Positions 36,632 to 46,587 of a stretch of 64,000 nt of DNA are shown in pieces. The stretch is from the NCBI RefSeq assembly GCF_000384395.1, contig NZ_ARWE01000001.1:2134894-2198893 (forward strand), written 5' to 3'. Within the stretch, counting starts at the first letter, position 1. Each line of letters begins with the position of its first letter. Source of the DNA: Geopsychrobacter electrodiphilus DSM 16401 (GTDB lineage Bacteria > Desulfobacterota > Desulfuromonadia > Desulfuromonadales > Geopsychrobacteraceae). The notes under the pieces are model-generated. The model saw nothing but the letters and a program-made list of their open reading frames with translations. It was not told where the DNA came from and searched no databases. The translations under genes were made by a program, and so were the position numbers.

Positions 36632-38983
36632 TCAATGGAAAAGCCCTTTTCCCCAGTGGCTGACTTGCCAATCACCTTCCAGGTTGCGCACGCGGATGCT
36701 TCCATCCAAATCGGTTCTAAAAACCTGAGCTTTAATCGCCATAGCCTGATCAAGTAATTGTTCTGAAGGAAAATGATAGGGGTTTTGATATCCAACAGAA
36801 ACCAGTACGATCTTTGGCCTCAATTGAGCCACTAATCTGGCAGGTTGCGAACCGGCGCTACCATGGTGGGGCGCCTTAAGTACTGTGACAACACCGGGAA
36901 TCGCGCTGCGAATGAGGGCATCAACGCCCTGAGACTCAAGATCTCCCGTCAGAAGCACGCCACCAGAAGCTCTAAATAAATAAACGCAAAGAGACTGGTT
37001 ATTCAGACCCTGCGCCGTTTCAGGAGGAGTAAACAGAAACAGAGAATCCAAACCACCTACGGGCTGCAGTCGCCATTCAGGTTGAGCATACTGTCTGACA
37101 ACCAATCCCTTGGTAATCAGGCTCTGGCGCAAATCGGGATTGAGAGAAGCAAGAGGCTGAGAGCTCCAAAATTCGTGAACATCAAAAGTGTCGATGATAA
37201 ATTTCAGACCACCACTGTGGTCCGGGTGGTCATGCGTCAGGATGATCGCATCCAGCGAACTGATCCCGAGACGACCCAGCGCCGGGGCCAGCAAACGCTC
37301 ACCAACATCAAAGCTGTCACTGCGGAGGCCGCCCCCGTCAATCAAAATCGTCTTGCCCTCAACCCGCAGCAAGATGGCTTCCCCCTGTCCGACGCTGAAC
37401 ATTGTCAGTTCGGCCGTCTTGGATCCTGACAATGGCATGCTCAATAAGCCGATAGCAGGTAAAATGAGTATCAGAATTTTGGGTTGTTTCCACCCCCAAA
37501 GCAGCGCCAGGGATCCAAGTAACACGGCCAGATTTTCCCACAGGGTCAGATAAACAGGCCGTGAAAGGAACCCTGGCAGACTTGCGCTCCAGGTCGCAAA
37601 GGCGAGAACTTGTTGTAAAACCCAAGCCGCGATCTGTAAAATTGACTGTCCCAGGTGTGGCAAAATCGGACTCAGCAAGAGCCCGAACAACCCTACCGGC
37701 AGGGAGATAAAACCAACCAAAGGTATGGCAAGCAGATTCGTTAACAACCCGGCGGGTGCGAAAAGGTGAAAAATCAGCACGATGACGGGCAGGGTTGCGA
37801 TAAACGCTGCGCAACTCATGAGAAACAATTGCGTAGGATAACGCACATAAACGGGCCATTGCCCGCACAGCTCCTGCAGAGGTCCTTGCCACAAAAGAAT
37901 CCCGAACACCCCGCTGAAAGAGAGTAAAAAAGACGGTTGCCATAGCGCTAAAGGATCGAGGAGCAAAAAAAGAAACGCCAATGTCATAAGCAAACACAAA
38001 GGGTCGGTCCGGCGCCGGAACAAAAGGAGACCAGAGACAATCAACAGCATATAAAAAGCGCGCTGCGTCGCGAGGGCATCACCAGTCAAAAGAAGATATA
38101 AAAAGAGCACCGGCAGAATTAATATCCACAAAACGCGTGCAGGCGGCTGCCAGAGAAGCAAATGCGTCGAACGGCTGTAAATAAAACGAAAAAGCCCGTA
38201 CAGAAAAAAGGCCAGTAACCCAAGGTGCAGACCTGAGATGGCGAACAGATGAGAGATCCCTCCAGCTGCAAGCTCTGTCCGCAAAGAGGTCGACATCGCC
38301 CCCTTCTCGCCGAGGAGAAGTCCTTTAAGTAAAAGAGCTCTGTCATGGCTTAAGGCTGCATCCAAAAAGTCCAGCCCAGCCAGCCGGATCGCCCCGATTT
38401 TGGCTGCGATGCTCTTCTCCGTCCCGGCGAACCGCGCCAAACTCCCTGAATCGGAGAGATACGCGGTGTACCAGATGTGCCGATGGGCCAGATGCCGCGC
38501 ATAATTAAATTCACCGGGAATACCAAAATTCCGCGTTCGTTGCAGTCGACTCCTAAACATAACCAGACTACCAACCGGCAGATGTCCATCGGAAGTGCCG
38601 ATCGATAGTCTAAGTCGCAAGCCAGGCCTTCCCAAAACCGCCCTGGAGTTCAGTTTCAACACTTCCAGGTCGACGACCTGGCCCTTATCTGGTCGTTCCT
38701 CGGCCCAAAGGACACGAGCCTCAACGCGTAAAGGGCCCTGCGCAACCAGCCGATCAAACGAGGAAGCTATAGGCACCGAAAGATGCAGGGGATACCGAAG
38801 TAACCCTGTCAGCAGACAAAAGAGGAGGAAGAGACAAAGAGTCAGTGTTGTTTTTTTACGGAGCAGAAGGAGAACAAAGAGCAGAGCACAGCAACAAAAA
38901 AGAGGCAGGGCAGGAAGGTCAAGATACTGGGCGAGCAGCAAACCGCCAACATAAGCAGTAAAACAGACACCAACAAGATTCAT
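36632..38983 (-). CDS. comEC: DNA internalisation channel ComEC/Rec2
   Basis: ComEC is the inner-membrane channel for uptake of single-stranded DNA during transformation. The 783 residues contain an N-terminal DUF4131 region (20-190), the polytopic Competence domain (about 215-490, GGISHLFAISGLHLGLL) and a C-terminal metallo-beta-lactamase-like domain (about 525-740) with LTHDHPDHSGG and APHHGS, the motif for DNA degradation. All three parts look intact. Type IV pilus genes, which usually deliver the DNA, are also in this window. Confidence 0.94.
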   Translation of the reverse strand: MNLVGVCFTAYVGGLLLAQYLDLPALPLFCCCALLFVLLLLRKKTTLTLCLFLLFCLLTGLLRYPLHLSVPIASSFDRLVAQGPLRVEARVLWAEERPDKGQVVDLEVLKLNSRAVLGRPGLRLRLSIGTSDGHLPVGSLVMFRSRLQRTRNFGIPGEFNYARHLAHRHIWYTAYLSDSGSLARFAGTEKSIAAKIGAIRLAGLDFLDAALSHDRALLLKGLLLGEKGAMSTSLRTELAAGGISHLFAISGLHLGLLAFFLYGLFRFIYSRSTHLLLWQPPARVLWILILPVLFLYLLLTGDALATQRAFYMLLIVSGLLLFRRRTDPLCLLMTLAFLFLLLDPLALWQPSFLLSFSGVFGILLWQGPLQELCGQWPVYVRYPTQLFLMSCAAFIATLPVIVLIFHLFAPAGLLTNLLAIPLVGFISLPVGLFGLLLSPILPHLGQSILQIAAWVLQQVLAFATWSASLPGFLSRPVYLTLWENLAVLLGSLALLWGWKQPKILILILPAIGLLSMPLSGSKTAELTMFSVGQGEAILLRVEGKTILIDGGGLRSDSFDVGERLLAPALGRLGISSLDAIILTHDHPDHSGGLKFIIDTFDVHEFWSSQPLASLNPDLRQSLITKGLVVRQYAQPEWRLQPVGGLDSLFLFTPPETAQGLNNQSLCVYLFRASGGVLLTGDLESQGVDALIRSAIPGVVTVLKAPHHGSAGSQPARLVAQLRPKIVLVSVGYQNPYHFPSEQLLDQAMAIKAQVFRTDLDGSIRVRNLEGDWQVSHWGKGLFH

Positions 38984-39006
38984 CCCCCCTCCTCTGGTAT
39001 CCGAGC

Positions 39007-40122
39007 CTAGCGCAGATCTCTAAGCCGATCAATTAAAGCCGAAAGTTTGTTCAACTGCTGCGGCGTGATGGAAGTAGCAGAAGTAAGCCCAACCAGCCGC
39101 AGGAGATCTGCCGGTTCTCCACGTCGGGGGCGTAACTCAAGACGATCAAGCGAACCACCGGCGGGGATCATAACATTGACAGTCAGCTCCCCCCGGGGCA
39201 GAAACATGGTCCCGAGGCTCCGATCAACAAAACGATAATCAAATTGCAGCTGACGCTCTACATGGCCGCTAACTTTCACCGCGACAGGTTTTAGTCCAGC
39301 CGCGCGAAGCATCACATCTGCCACGCCACCATGAACCCTTACCGTATAAAAATCGAACCTGGCCGGAGCAGCCCCAACCTGCACATAACGGCCGCCGCTG
39401 GCCGGGCCCCTATTGCTATCCTGATAAACCCTTACCCCATGAGGAAGAGCCAGGTTCTCAGCTTCCAGCTTAATACTACTGGCGGTAAGAGGGAGAGTTT
39501 TCTGCAGATTTAAAGCCTGAAGTGTCGTTTGTGCCGCGACTACAGCTGTTATTTGAGCATCAAAAATCCAACCGCCATCAGGCAGAATCGGTTCAAACGG
39601 AGCGGCCTCAAGTTCGAAATAATCGATACTCCCATCCGGCGGAAGACTCAGGACAGCTTCCTGCGGACCGGCCTGCAGATCGATATTGCCAACACTGACA
39701 TCAGTGAATTTGGCGCCACCGTTCAAACGAAAATCGCGGTTCCCAAAGCGAAGATGATGGCCAGCCAGACGAACCCGCGCTTTGATTTGATAACTTCCAG
39801 AGTGAGGCAGATTGAATTTAAAATGTACCTTCGTCTCAACCCTGATGCCGTTCAACCATCCGGAGCCACTAAAGGCACCGAAGGTCTTAAACTGCATGAC
39901 CGCAACTTCATCCTCTCTCTGATAGGCGTCTTCAGCCTCAACCCGATAAACCCGGCTCCCGTTAAGAATGCGGGCGTAATCCTTATCGGTCGGTTTCTCC
40001 GGAAGCCCAAAAGACCAGCCGAGGCTGTCAATCAATTGCAGGGCCCAGTCACGTTGTGTGATCTGGGCCTGGGCCAGAGCAGGCAGTAATATGAGGACAA
40101 AAAGCAACAGCAGTCGTTTCAC
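39007..40122 (-). CDS. Secreted protein with duplicated CBM6-like domain
   Basis: The 371-residue protein has a signal peptide (cleaved after ALAQA). Two beta-rich modules (about 57-172 and 215-332) each begin with EAE followed by D or N and end with GS(I/L)D-xx-(F/L)EL, showing an internal duplication. The first has SGSYQIKARVRLAG, resembling the CBM6/CBM35 jelly-roll. A short helical tail (TPQQLNKLSALIDRLRDL) follows. Function is unknown. Carbohydrate or cell-surface binding is an inference. The GTG start has GGAG six bases upstream. It lies between fbp and comEC with 23-base gaps on both sides. Confidence 0.7.
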   Translation of the reverse strand: MKRLLLLFVLILLPALAQAQITQRDWALQLIDSLGWSFGLPEKPTDKDYARILNGSRVYRVEAEDAYQREDEVAVMQFKTFGAFSGSGWLNGIRVETKVHFKFNLPHSGSYQIKARVRLAGHHLRFGNRDFRLNGGAKFTDVSVGNIDLQAGPQEAVLSLPPDGSIDYFELEAAPFEPILPDGGWIFDAQITAVVAAQTTLQALNLQKTLPLTASSIKLEAENLALPHGVRVYQDSNRGPASGGRYVQVGAAPARFDFYTVRVHGGVADVMLRAAGLKPVAVKVSGHVERQLQFDYRFVDRSLGTMFLPRGELTVNVMIPAGGSLDRLELRPRRGEPADLLRLVGLTSATSITPQQLNKLSALIDRLRDLR

Positions 40123-40145
40123 GAAAAACTCCGCCCGAGGGGGCC

Positions 40146-41087
40146 TCAGGATTCAAGCGTCCGAATCAACTCCTCAATTTTTGCGACATCGGACTTACTG
40201 CCGATAAACACCGGCTGGCGATGATCAATCCCTTCAGGCAGGATGTCAAGAATCCGCTGCCTGCCGTTCGAGGCGGCGCCACCGGCCTGCTCGACCAGAA
40301 AGGCCATGGGGTTCAGTTCATACAGCAGACGCAACTTCCCTTGCGGCAGATCAGTCAGGTGCGGGTAAAGAAACATCCCCTGCCCCTTGATCAAGACCTG
40401 GTTGATATCAGGCACGAAACCGCCGCTGTAGCGCAACTTGCTCCCGCGACTCTCCAGATGACTGACAAAGGCTTCGACCGCCGGGGTGTATTTATTGCGC
40501 GTACCACCAGGGGCGTACATACTCGCGCGATCGGCAATTTTCAGGTCTTCCTGAACCAGGGTGTACTCCATCAAGGCGTTCATCGCAAATTCATGAGTGC
40601 CATTGCCGGTGGTATAAACCAGCGTACAGCGCGGTCCGTAAAGAATATAAAGGGCCGCAACCATCTCACGCCCCGGCTTGAGCACATCGGCCCCTCTGTA
40701 AATACCGACAATTGTGCCTACCGCCAGGTTGACATCGACCAGTGACGAGCCATCCAACGGATCGAAAACCAGTGAATATTTACCCTCGGGATCAATAACC
40801 CGAACCTCGGCATCTTCCTCAGAGGCGATACTTGCAATCACGCCAGTGTGGGTCATGCGTTTGCGGATTATCCGGTCAGCCAACACGTCAAGCTTGAGCT
40901 GTGCCTCGCCATAAAGATTCGAGGTTCCTGCAACGCCGAGTTCACCGGTCCGAATCGAATAAATAATATAGCGACTGGCGGTCGCAAGCTCACAGATAAC
41001 GCGGGTGAGGTCACGATCTTCTTCACGCTCACGCAGATGCCGCCGCAAATCGACCTGAAAAGGTGTTGTCCCTGGTTCGATGGTCAA
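40146..41087 (-). CDS. fbp: Fructose-1,6-bisphosphatase, class I
   Basis: Fbp is the gluconeogenic enzyme that hydrolyses fructose 1,6-bisphosphate, needed for growth on acetate. The 313 residues show SEEDAEV (metal Glu pair) and the hallmark VFDPLDGSS, then VGTIVGIYRG, YSGGFVPDINQVL and LYELNPMAFLVEQAGG. The start is TTG with AGGAG six bases upstream. It may be the first gene of a long run that ends with the LysM lipoprotein. Confidence 0.95.
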   Translation of the reverse strand: MTIEPGTTPFQVDLRRHLREREEDRDLTRVICELATASRYIIYSIRTGELGVAGTSNLYGEAQLKLDVLADRIIRKRMTHTGVIASIASEEDAEVRVIDPEGKYSLVFDPLDGSSLVDVNLAVGTIVGIYRGADVLKPGREMVAALYILYGPRCTLVYTTGNGTHEFAMNALMEYTLVQEDLKIADRASMYAPGGTRNKYTPAVEAFVSHLESRGSKLRYSGGFVPDINQVLIKGQGMFLYPHLTDLPQGKLRLLYELNPMAFLVEQAGGAASNGRQRILDILPEGIDHRQPVFIGSKSDVAKIEELIRTLES

Positions 41088-41389
41088 AGCAAGCTCCTTT
41101 GATAAAGATGAAAAGATGGCTGGATATAATCGGGATGAAGTCTAGTCGATGGGTCCTCATCCGGCAAGGAGAAATCCTCATACAGAAACCCGGTGGGAGT
41201 AAAGCCGAGATCATCAGTCCCGCTCAATCGGCACTAATGCGATACCGTGCCTTCTCAAGCGCTGCCGGCGCAAAGGCACCGCCCTGGAGACCACAGGCAG
41301 GAGCATCATCCTCTGGTGTTAGCCGAGACGCTCGACCGGGTCACGCTCAAAAGGGACTTGGCAGCAAAAACAGAAAATACCGCAGCAAA
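41088..41389. other. Intergenic region upstream of fbp
   Basis: I see no convincing gene in these 302 bases. A plus-strand frame starting at 41108 (begins MKRWLDIIGMKSSRWVLIRQ) is open but runs antisense into the EI24 gene and becomes low-complexity. The fbp promoter must lie here. No terminator for the EI24 gene stands out. Confidence 0.5.
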
Positions 41390-42166
41390 TTATTCTTCCT
41401 CGGCATGGGGGAAATCGCACCAGAGCAGAGTCGCACCGCTGACCGCCAACGGAATGCAGAAAAACTGAAGCAGGGGGATGGCCAGCAGGCAGAAAACCGC
41501 GCTGCCGAACCCGGCCATCAACAATGGACGCCCAAAAACATAACGGTACTGACGACCAAAACTCAGCTGTTTGCGCATCAGCACAAAACCGAGGTATTCA
41601 ATCACCAGAAAAAACAAGGTAAACAAAGGGGCCAGCACGGCATAGGCCAGGGGCCCCAGGCCAGGCAACAGATTAATCAACAACAACAGAACCATACCGA
41701 CAATAAAAATCAGCTGTTTCTTGAACTCAACCAGCAGGGTACGACCCGACTCCGCAACGAACCTGGTCAGGGCGAAGGGATGATCGTCTATTGAACCCCG
41801 AACCAGAACCTCGATCCGCTCGGAGAGCAGTTCGTTAAACGGGGACGCCAGCAGATTCCCAAAAACAGTAAAACCAAAAAAGACAACCACCATAGTTAAC
41901 AGGCCGGCAATCATCCAGGCAAAATAGTAAAGGACGGCCAGATACCAGGTGTTCCCCTGGGGAAGGTATTGATCGAGCAGGTGGTTAAACAGATCCAGCC
42001 CAAAGTAGACCGCGACGGAAAAAATCACCAGATTGATAAAAAACGGAATGGCGACGAAGCGCAGCAGCCCTGGATGTTTGAGCAAAAACCGCGGCGCCTG
42101 AAAAACATAACCGAAACCACGTCCAAAACTGGCCACGGGTTTTAAAATTGCTGTCATCGGAGTCAT
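41390..42166 (-). CDS. EI24/CysZ-like membrane protein
   Basis: This 258-residue inner-membrane protein has four to six hydrophobic segments and the EI24 family pattern (GFGYVFQAPRFLLKHPGLL at the start, LASPFNELLSERIE after the second segment, GRPLLMAGFGSAVF near the end). CysZ members transport sulfate, but no cysteine-synthesis genes are nearby, so transport activity is uncertain. The ATG overlaps the epimerase stop as ATGA. Confidence 0.75.
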   Translation of the reverse strand: MTPMTAILKPVASFGRGFGYVFQAPRFLLKHPGLLRFVAIPFFINLVIFSVAVYFGLDLFNHLLDQYLPQGNTWYLAVLYYFAWMIAGLLTMVVVFFGFTVFGNLLASPFNELLSERIEVLVRGSIDDHPFALTRFVAESGRTLLVEFKKQLIFIVGMVLLLLINLLPGLGPLAYAVLAPLFTLFFLVIEYLGFVLMRKQLSFGRQYRYVFGRPLLMAGFGSAVFCLLAIPLLQFFCIPLAVSGATLLWCDFPHAEEE

Positions 42167-43044
42167 GCCTCAAGCTCCTTTTTGCAAGCATTCAATCCCG
42201 CAATCAGCCCAGGGTAGAGCAGCTGAATTCCCAATTTATGCAGCATTTTCCGATTATCCATACGTCGTGATTCATCAATATAGCTTAGCATTAGCGGGTT
42301 CATGACCAAATTCGCCTCGGCGCGACTGATCTGAACCGGCCGCGGCAGACCAAAGCAATCGGCCACGGCGTTGAAGTAATCGGTCATGGTGCCGTGTTCG
42401 CCGTCGCTGACATTGAAGATATCACCAGCCTCCCCTTTCAAAGCCGCCGCCACACAGACGCGCGCCAAATCCTCGGCATGAATCCGGTTGGTAATATTGG
42501 ATTCTTCCGGAGTTAAAACGGGGTGGTTCTGTCGCAAGCGTTGCAATGGCAGCCGCGTCGGTCCGTAAATCCCGGTGACGCGCAGAATCAGCAGCGGCAC
42601 AGAAAACTCCGCCGCCATCGATTGCATCCTGACCTCGGCATCAACACGTCTTTTAGCCCTCGTGGTCTGCGGGTTGAGCGGAGTCTGTTCGTCGACCAGT
42701 TCTCCTCCGCAATCCCCATAAACTCCACTGGTGCTGATATAAATCACCTTGGCCGGCAGATTGTCACTGGTGATCTGATCACAGAACACCCCGACCCGTG
42801 GGTCGGTATACCCACCCCCTGGTGGAGGTGCCGTGTAAAACACCGTGCGACCTGCCAGAGGTAAGGGTTCAAGATTGGCAGGATCATCGAAACTTCCAAG
42901 AATAGTTTCAAACCCGCGTGCCGCAAGCGCAGCAAACTTCTCCTCAGTGCGCGTTATCACAGCCTGTGGTAGAGGGGCGACTTCTGCCTGTTGCGAAATC
43001 CGCCGGGCGATATCACCAAAACCGGCAAAAAAAATCATCTTCAT
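42163..43044 (-). CDS. NAD-dependent epimerase/dehydratase family protein
   Basis: This 293-residue Rossmann-fold protein begins MKMIFFAGFGDIARRI, an atypical dinucleotide loop. It carries ISTSGVYGD with a downstream NPQTTRAKRRVDAE, RVTGIYGP and NRIHAEDLARV, as in extended short-chain dehydrogenases. The Tyr of the catalytic YxxxK is not obvious, so it may bind NAD without epimerase chemistry, as for YeeZ-like proteins. The substrate is unknown. It lies 13 bases downstream of pepN. Confidence 0.8.
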   Translation of the reverse strand: MKMIFFAGFGDIARRISQQAEVAPLPQAVITRTEEKFAALAARGFETILGSFDDPANLEPLPLAGRTVFYTAPPPGGGYTDPRVGVFCDQITSDNLPAKVIYISTSGVYGDCGGELVDEQTPLNPQTTRAKRRVDAEVRMQSMAAEFSVPLLILRVTGIYGPTRLPLQRLRQNHPVLTPEESNITNRIHAEDLARVCVAAALKGEAGDIFNVSDGEHGTMTDYFNAVADCFGLPRPVQISRAEANLVMNPLMLSYIDESRRMDNRKMLHKLGIQLLYPGLIAGLNACKKELEA

Positions 43045-43057
43045 TGCATCGCCTTCG

Positions 43058-45697
43058 CTACTTCAAGCTCTTGTTGACAACTTCAAAAAGATCGCGTGAC
43101 AACTCCTGCTGTTGAAGTTGCACGAGTTGATCTCGCATCAAACCGCTCCGTACCGATTCAAAACGTTTCCAGCGAGACAGAGGCAGGGCCATACGCGCGG
43201 CCAACTGAGGATTCCGCTGATTGAGATGAAGTATCTGCTCGGTCAAGAAACGGTATCCGGCCCCGTCGACCTGGTGAAAGCCGGCCGGATTGCCCGCCGC
43301 AAACGAACTGATCAGGCTGCGGGCCCGATTCGGATTTTCAAGCGTGAAGGCTGGATGCTGCAGCAACGTCGTTACATCATTGCAAACATTCTCGCGATCA
43401 GCGGTTGCCTGGAGGGTAAACCACTTATCAACCACCAGCGGCTGTTTCTGCCAGCGCTGATAAAAATCATCGAGAATCGTCTGGCGCTGGGGTAAGGCGC
43501 TCGAAGCCAGACAGGTCAGGGCCGCCAGACGATCGGTCATATTGCCGGCGAATTCATACTGCTGCAAGCAGAGCTCGACCGCCTGCGGGTTTTCATCCAG
43601 CATCAGCAGTGACAGACAAAGATTTTTCAGGCTGCGACCGCCGACCTGCTGCGGATCAAGGGCATAGGCCCGGGTCTGCCGCCCTTCGCGATAGCGGGCC
43701 AGCAAAAGTTCCGGAGCGGCGGCGGACAGTTGACGCCGAGCCTTCTGGCGGGTCTGATGAATAAGTCCAGGTTCGATGATTCCCATCTGTTCACCCAGAT
43801 AGACTTCCGACGGCAGGATCAGCAGTTGTGTCAACAGACTTGGATCGGCGCTACGATCGCCAAGGGCCTGAATCCACCCCTTCACAAACAGCTCACTTAA
43901 GACATTCGGCTCCTCAATCTCGAGGACCGACAAGAGTTCACGTTTGGCCAGAAGTTGGGCGGCTTCCCAGCGGTTGAAGGGGTCCGAATCATGGCCCATG
44001 CGAAAAGCCAGCTCAGCATCCGGCTGCGGATATTCCAGAATCACCGGCGCCGAAAATCCGCGCAGCGGGGACAGAACAGGCTTCTCAGGCACGCAGGTGA
44101 AGACAAATTCCTGTTCCGCCTGATTCAGATCCAGAACGCGTGTCGTCAGGTCAGAGACCGCCTCCCCGGTCAGCGTCAGCGGCAAATCCGAACCATCCGC
44201 CGCAATCAGGCCCACGGCCAGCGGAATCTGGAACGGATATTTCGCACTCTTATCAGGGGTTGGCGGACAATATTGCTTGCAGAGCAGCCTGAATTCCTGT
44301 TTCTCAGCATCATAGCGCGCTTCGAGGGTCACCCTTGGAGTTCCGGCCTGCGCATACCACCGGCGAAATTGGGCCAGATTCTTACCACCGGCTTCTTCGA
44401 GGGCGATGACAAAATCATCAGTCGTCACCGCCTGGCCATCATGTTTCTTCAAATAGTGTCGCACACCGCGATTGAACTGTTCTTTACCAAGCAACGCCTG
44501 CTGCATACGGATCAGTTCGGCGCCCTTGTTGTAGACCGTCACGGTGTAAAAGTTATTGATCTCAACATAGGACGCCGGGCGCACCGGGTGAGCCATTGGA
44601 CCGGCATCCTCCGGGAACTGACTCTGGCGCAGGATGCGCACGTCGTCGATTCGTTTAACCGCCGCCGAGTTAAGGTCGGCCGAGAACTCCTGATCGCGAA
44701 AGACCGTAAGCCCCTCCTTGAGACTAAGTTGAAACCAGTCGCGACAGGTCACACGGTTGCCGGTGTAGTTGTGGAAATACTCATGGGCGATGACCGCCTC
44801 GATGCCGAGGAAATCTACATCTGTGGCGATTTCTGACCGCGCCAGCACATATTTTGAATTAAAGACATTGAGTCCCTTGTTCTCCATCGCGCCCATATTG
44901 AAATCATCGACTGCCACGATCATGTAACGATCGAGATCGTATTCGAGACCGTAAACCTCTTCGTCCCATTTCATCGCTTTTTTGAGCGAGAGCATGGCAT
45001 GATCACAGAATTCGCGGTTGCGGTGCTCGACATAGATCTGCAGCAGGATCTCACGCCCCGAACGAGTGATGAAGTGGTCTTCGATGCATGCCAAATTGCC
45101 GGCGACCAGGGCAAAAAGATAGCTCGGCTTGCGGAAGGGGTCTTCCCATTGCACAAAATGACGCCCGTCTTCGAGGCGTCCCTGTCCAATGAGATTGCCA
45201 TTACTCAACAAAATCGGGTAAGCGCTGAACTCGGCCTCAATCCGGACCCGGAAACGAGCCATTACATCCGGACGGTCCGGGTAATAGGTAATTTTACGGA
45301 ACCCCTGCGCCTCGCACTGGGTGCAAAAATTCCCGCTCGAAAGGTAAAGCCCCTCGAGGGCAGAATTCCCCGCGGGGTCAATCTCGGTTTCAACCTCGAG
45401 GGTGAACGCCGGTGGCACATCAGCGATCTCGATCCCCGCAGCAGTCAGCCGATACGCGGTCGACTCGAGCTGAACGCCATCCAACCGCAGCGAGAGTAAT
45501 CTGAGGTTCTCGCCGTCAAGCCATAGAGGTGCCGCCGGTTTGCACTCAGGGTTGCGGACAAACTGTACGAGCGAGCGCACATGGGTGGCCGAGGGTTCCA
45601 ACTGAAAGGTTAAATCGATGCTCTCAACCAGATAGGCAGGAAATTGATAATCAGTTAAATAGATCGTTTCAGGGACTGAATTTTTAATTTTGGTCAT
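43058..45697 (-). CDS. pepN: Aminopeptidase N (M1 family)
   Basis: PepN is a zinc metallo-aminopeptidase of broad specificity. The start chosen is the ATG at 45697 (MTKIKNSVPETIYLTDYQ), giving 879 residues, close to the E. coli enzyme. Earlier in-frame codons add an unlikely Cys-rich leader. The exopeptidase motif MGAMENKGLN, the zinc site HEYFHN and the distal Glu in LKEGLTVFRDQEF are all present. DUF3458-type C-terminal domains follow. It is cytoplasmic, with no signal peptide. Confidence 0.96.
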   Translation of the reverse strand: MTKIKNSVPETIYLTDYQFPAYLVESIDLTFQLEPSATHVRSLVQFVRNPECKPAAPLWLDGENLRLLSLRLDGVQLESTAYRLTAAGIEIADVPPAFTLEVETEIDPAGNSALEGLYLSSGNFCTQCEAQGFRKITYYPDRPDVMARFRVRIEAEFSAYPILLSNGNLIGQGRLEDGRHFVQWEDPFRKPSYLFALVAGNLACIEDHFITRSGREILLQIYVEHRNREFCDHAMLSLKKAMKWDEEVYGLEYDLDRYMIVAVDDFNMGAMENKGLNVFNSKYVLARSEIATDVDFLGIEAVIAHEYFHNYTGNRVTCRDWFQLSLKEGLTVFRDQEFSADLNSAAVKRIDDVRILRQSQFPEDAGPMAHPVRPASYVEINNFYTVTVYNKGAELIRMQQALLGKEQFNRGVRHYLKKHDGQAVTTDDFVIALEEAGGKNLAQFRRWYAQAGTPRVTLEARYDAEKQEFRLLCKQYCPPTPDKSAKYPFQIPLAVGLIAADGSDLPLTLTGEAVSDLTTRVLDLNQAEQEFVFTCVPEKPVLSPLRGFSAPVILEYPQPDAELAFRMGHDSDPFNRWEAAQLLAKRELLSVLEIEEPNVLSELFVKGWIQALGDRSADPSLLTQLLILPSEVYLGEQMGIIEPGLIHQTRQKARRQLSAAAPELLLARYREGRQTRAYALDPQQVGGRSLKNLCLSLLMLDENPQAVELCLQQYEFAGNMTDRLAALTCLASSALPQRQTILDDFYQRWQKQPLVVDKWFTLQATADRENVCNDVTTLLQHPAFTLENPNRARSLISSFAAGNPAGFHQVDGAGYRFLTEQILHLNQRNPQLAARMALPLSRWKRFESVRSGLMRDQLVQLQQQELSRDLFEVVNKSLK

Positions 45698-45840
45698 GAG
45701 TCGTCTTTTTTCGCTAAGCAGGCAGAAAGGACTTTCGTCAGTGGCAGTAACGAGGGTTGAGAATACCACTTGTAGGACTGGCATTCCAGCGTGGCGACAG
45801 GAGCCGTACAAAATTTAATGACTGACTGCAGGCAAAGTTA

Positions 45841-46587
45841 TCAGCGCGGAACCCACAGGGACTGCAACTTCGCCAGATCCTTACCATCCGCAACGCGACG
45901 TATCAGGTGCGACCAGAGTGCTCCGTTGAAGATGGGGTCCTCGACCGTATATGACACAATCACGTCTCCCGCCAACGCCTCGGCCAAATAATTGATGTCA
46001 ACCTGCTGCAGCCGTTGATTTTCGATTGCTTCAGCCGTCAGAGCTTCAACGGCCCAGTCAAAAAAGACCCGATTGTTAACATGGCAATTCAAATCAAGGT
46101 CGGCACGCCGTACGCGAAAATTAACCCCGATCTCAGGTTGCCTGGCAAATTTAATCGCCATTAACGGCTCAGCAAAGACTTGCTCATGAATCAGTTCCAC
46201 CTCGCCGAGTCGATCACGCGGTCGCACTGGCCTGCGGGTTTCAAGGTCGATCAACATCCAGGCGCTGCTGGCGGCTCCGATCTGGACATCGTTACAAAAA
46301 ATTTCAAATTCGCGGCATGCTGAAAGTCCCTTGTGGATCGAGGGCCAGGTCCTGATCTGGATGCAATCACCCAAACCAGCTACCGCATTCAGTGTAATAC
46401 GGTAGCGACTGAGCATCCAGGTTAGACCGCGGGGTAACAACTGCTCAACCCCGAACCCTCGCCGAACTGCGTCTTCGCCGGCTATATCCTGCAAAAAGTC
46501 GAGCAGCACGCCGAAACGCAATTCGGCTTTCTGATCAAGTTCGAAATACCGGATAGAATACGATTTTTGGAATTTTCCGTCGCTCAT
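45841..46587 (-). CDS. Acyl-ACP thioesterase
   Basis: This protein would release fatty acids from acyl-ACP. The 248 residues form two hot-dog repeats of the FatA/FatB-like family (PF01643). The first begins SIRYFELDQKAELRFGVLLDFLQD. The second has RRADLDLNCHVNNRVFFDWAVEAL, the conserved Asp/Asn/His region of the active site. It lies 143 bases upstream of pepN. Free fatty acid release or lipid turnover is inferred. Confidence 0.85.
   Translation of the reverse strand: MSDGKFQKSYSIRYFELDQKAELRFGVLLDFLQDIAGEDAVRRGFGVEQLLPRGLTWMLSRYRITLNAVAGLGDCIQIRTWPSIHKGLSACREFEIFCNDVQIGAASSAWMLIDLETRRPVRPRDRLGEVELIHEQVFAEPLMAIKFARQPEIGVNFRVRRADLDLNCHVNNRVFFDWAVEALTAEAIENQRLQQVDINYLAEALAGDVIVSYTVEDPIFNGALWSHLIRRVADGKDLAKLQSLWVPR

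Noticed and set aside
41063-41794. Plus-strand open frame of 243 codons near fbp
   Set aside because: Most of it is antisense to the well-supported EI24 gene and it becomes Gln/Arg-rich low complexity. The first 40 codons look vaguely protein-like but no family could be supported.
45698-45811. Longer N-terminus for pepN
   Set aside because: The extra 38 residues are Cys-rich and unlike the family. The ATG at 45697 gives the expected length.
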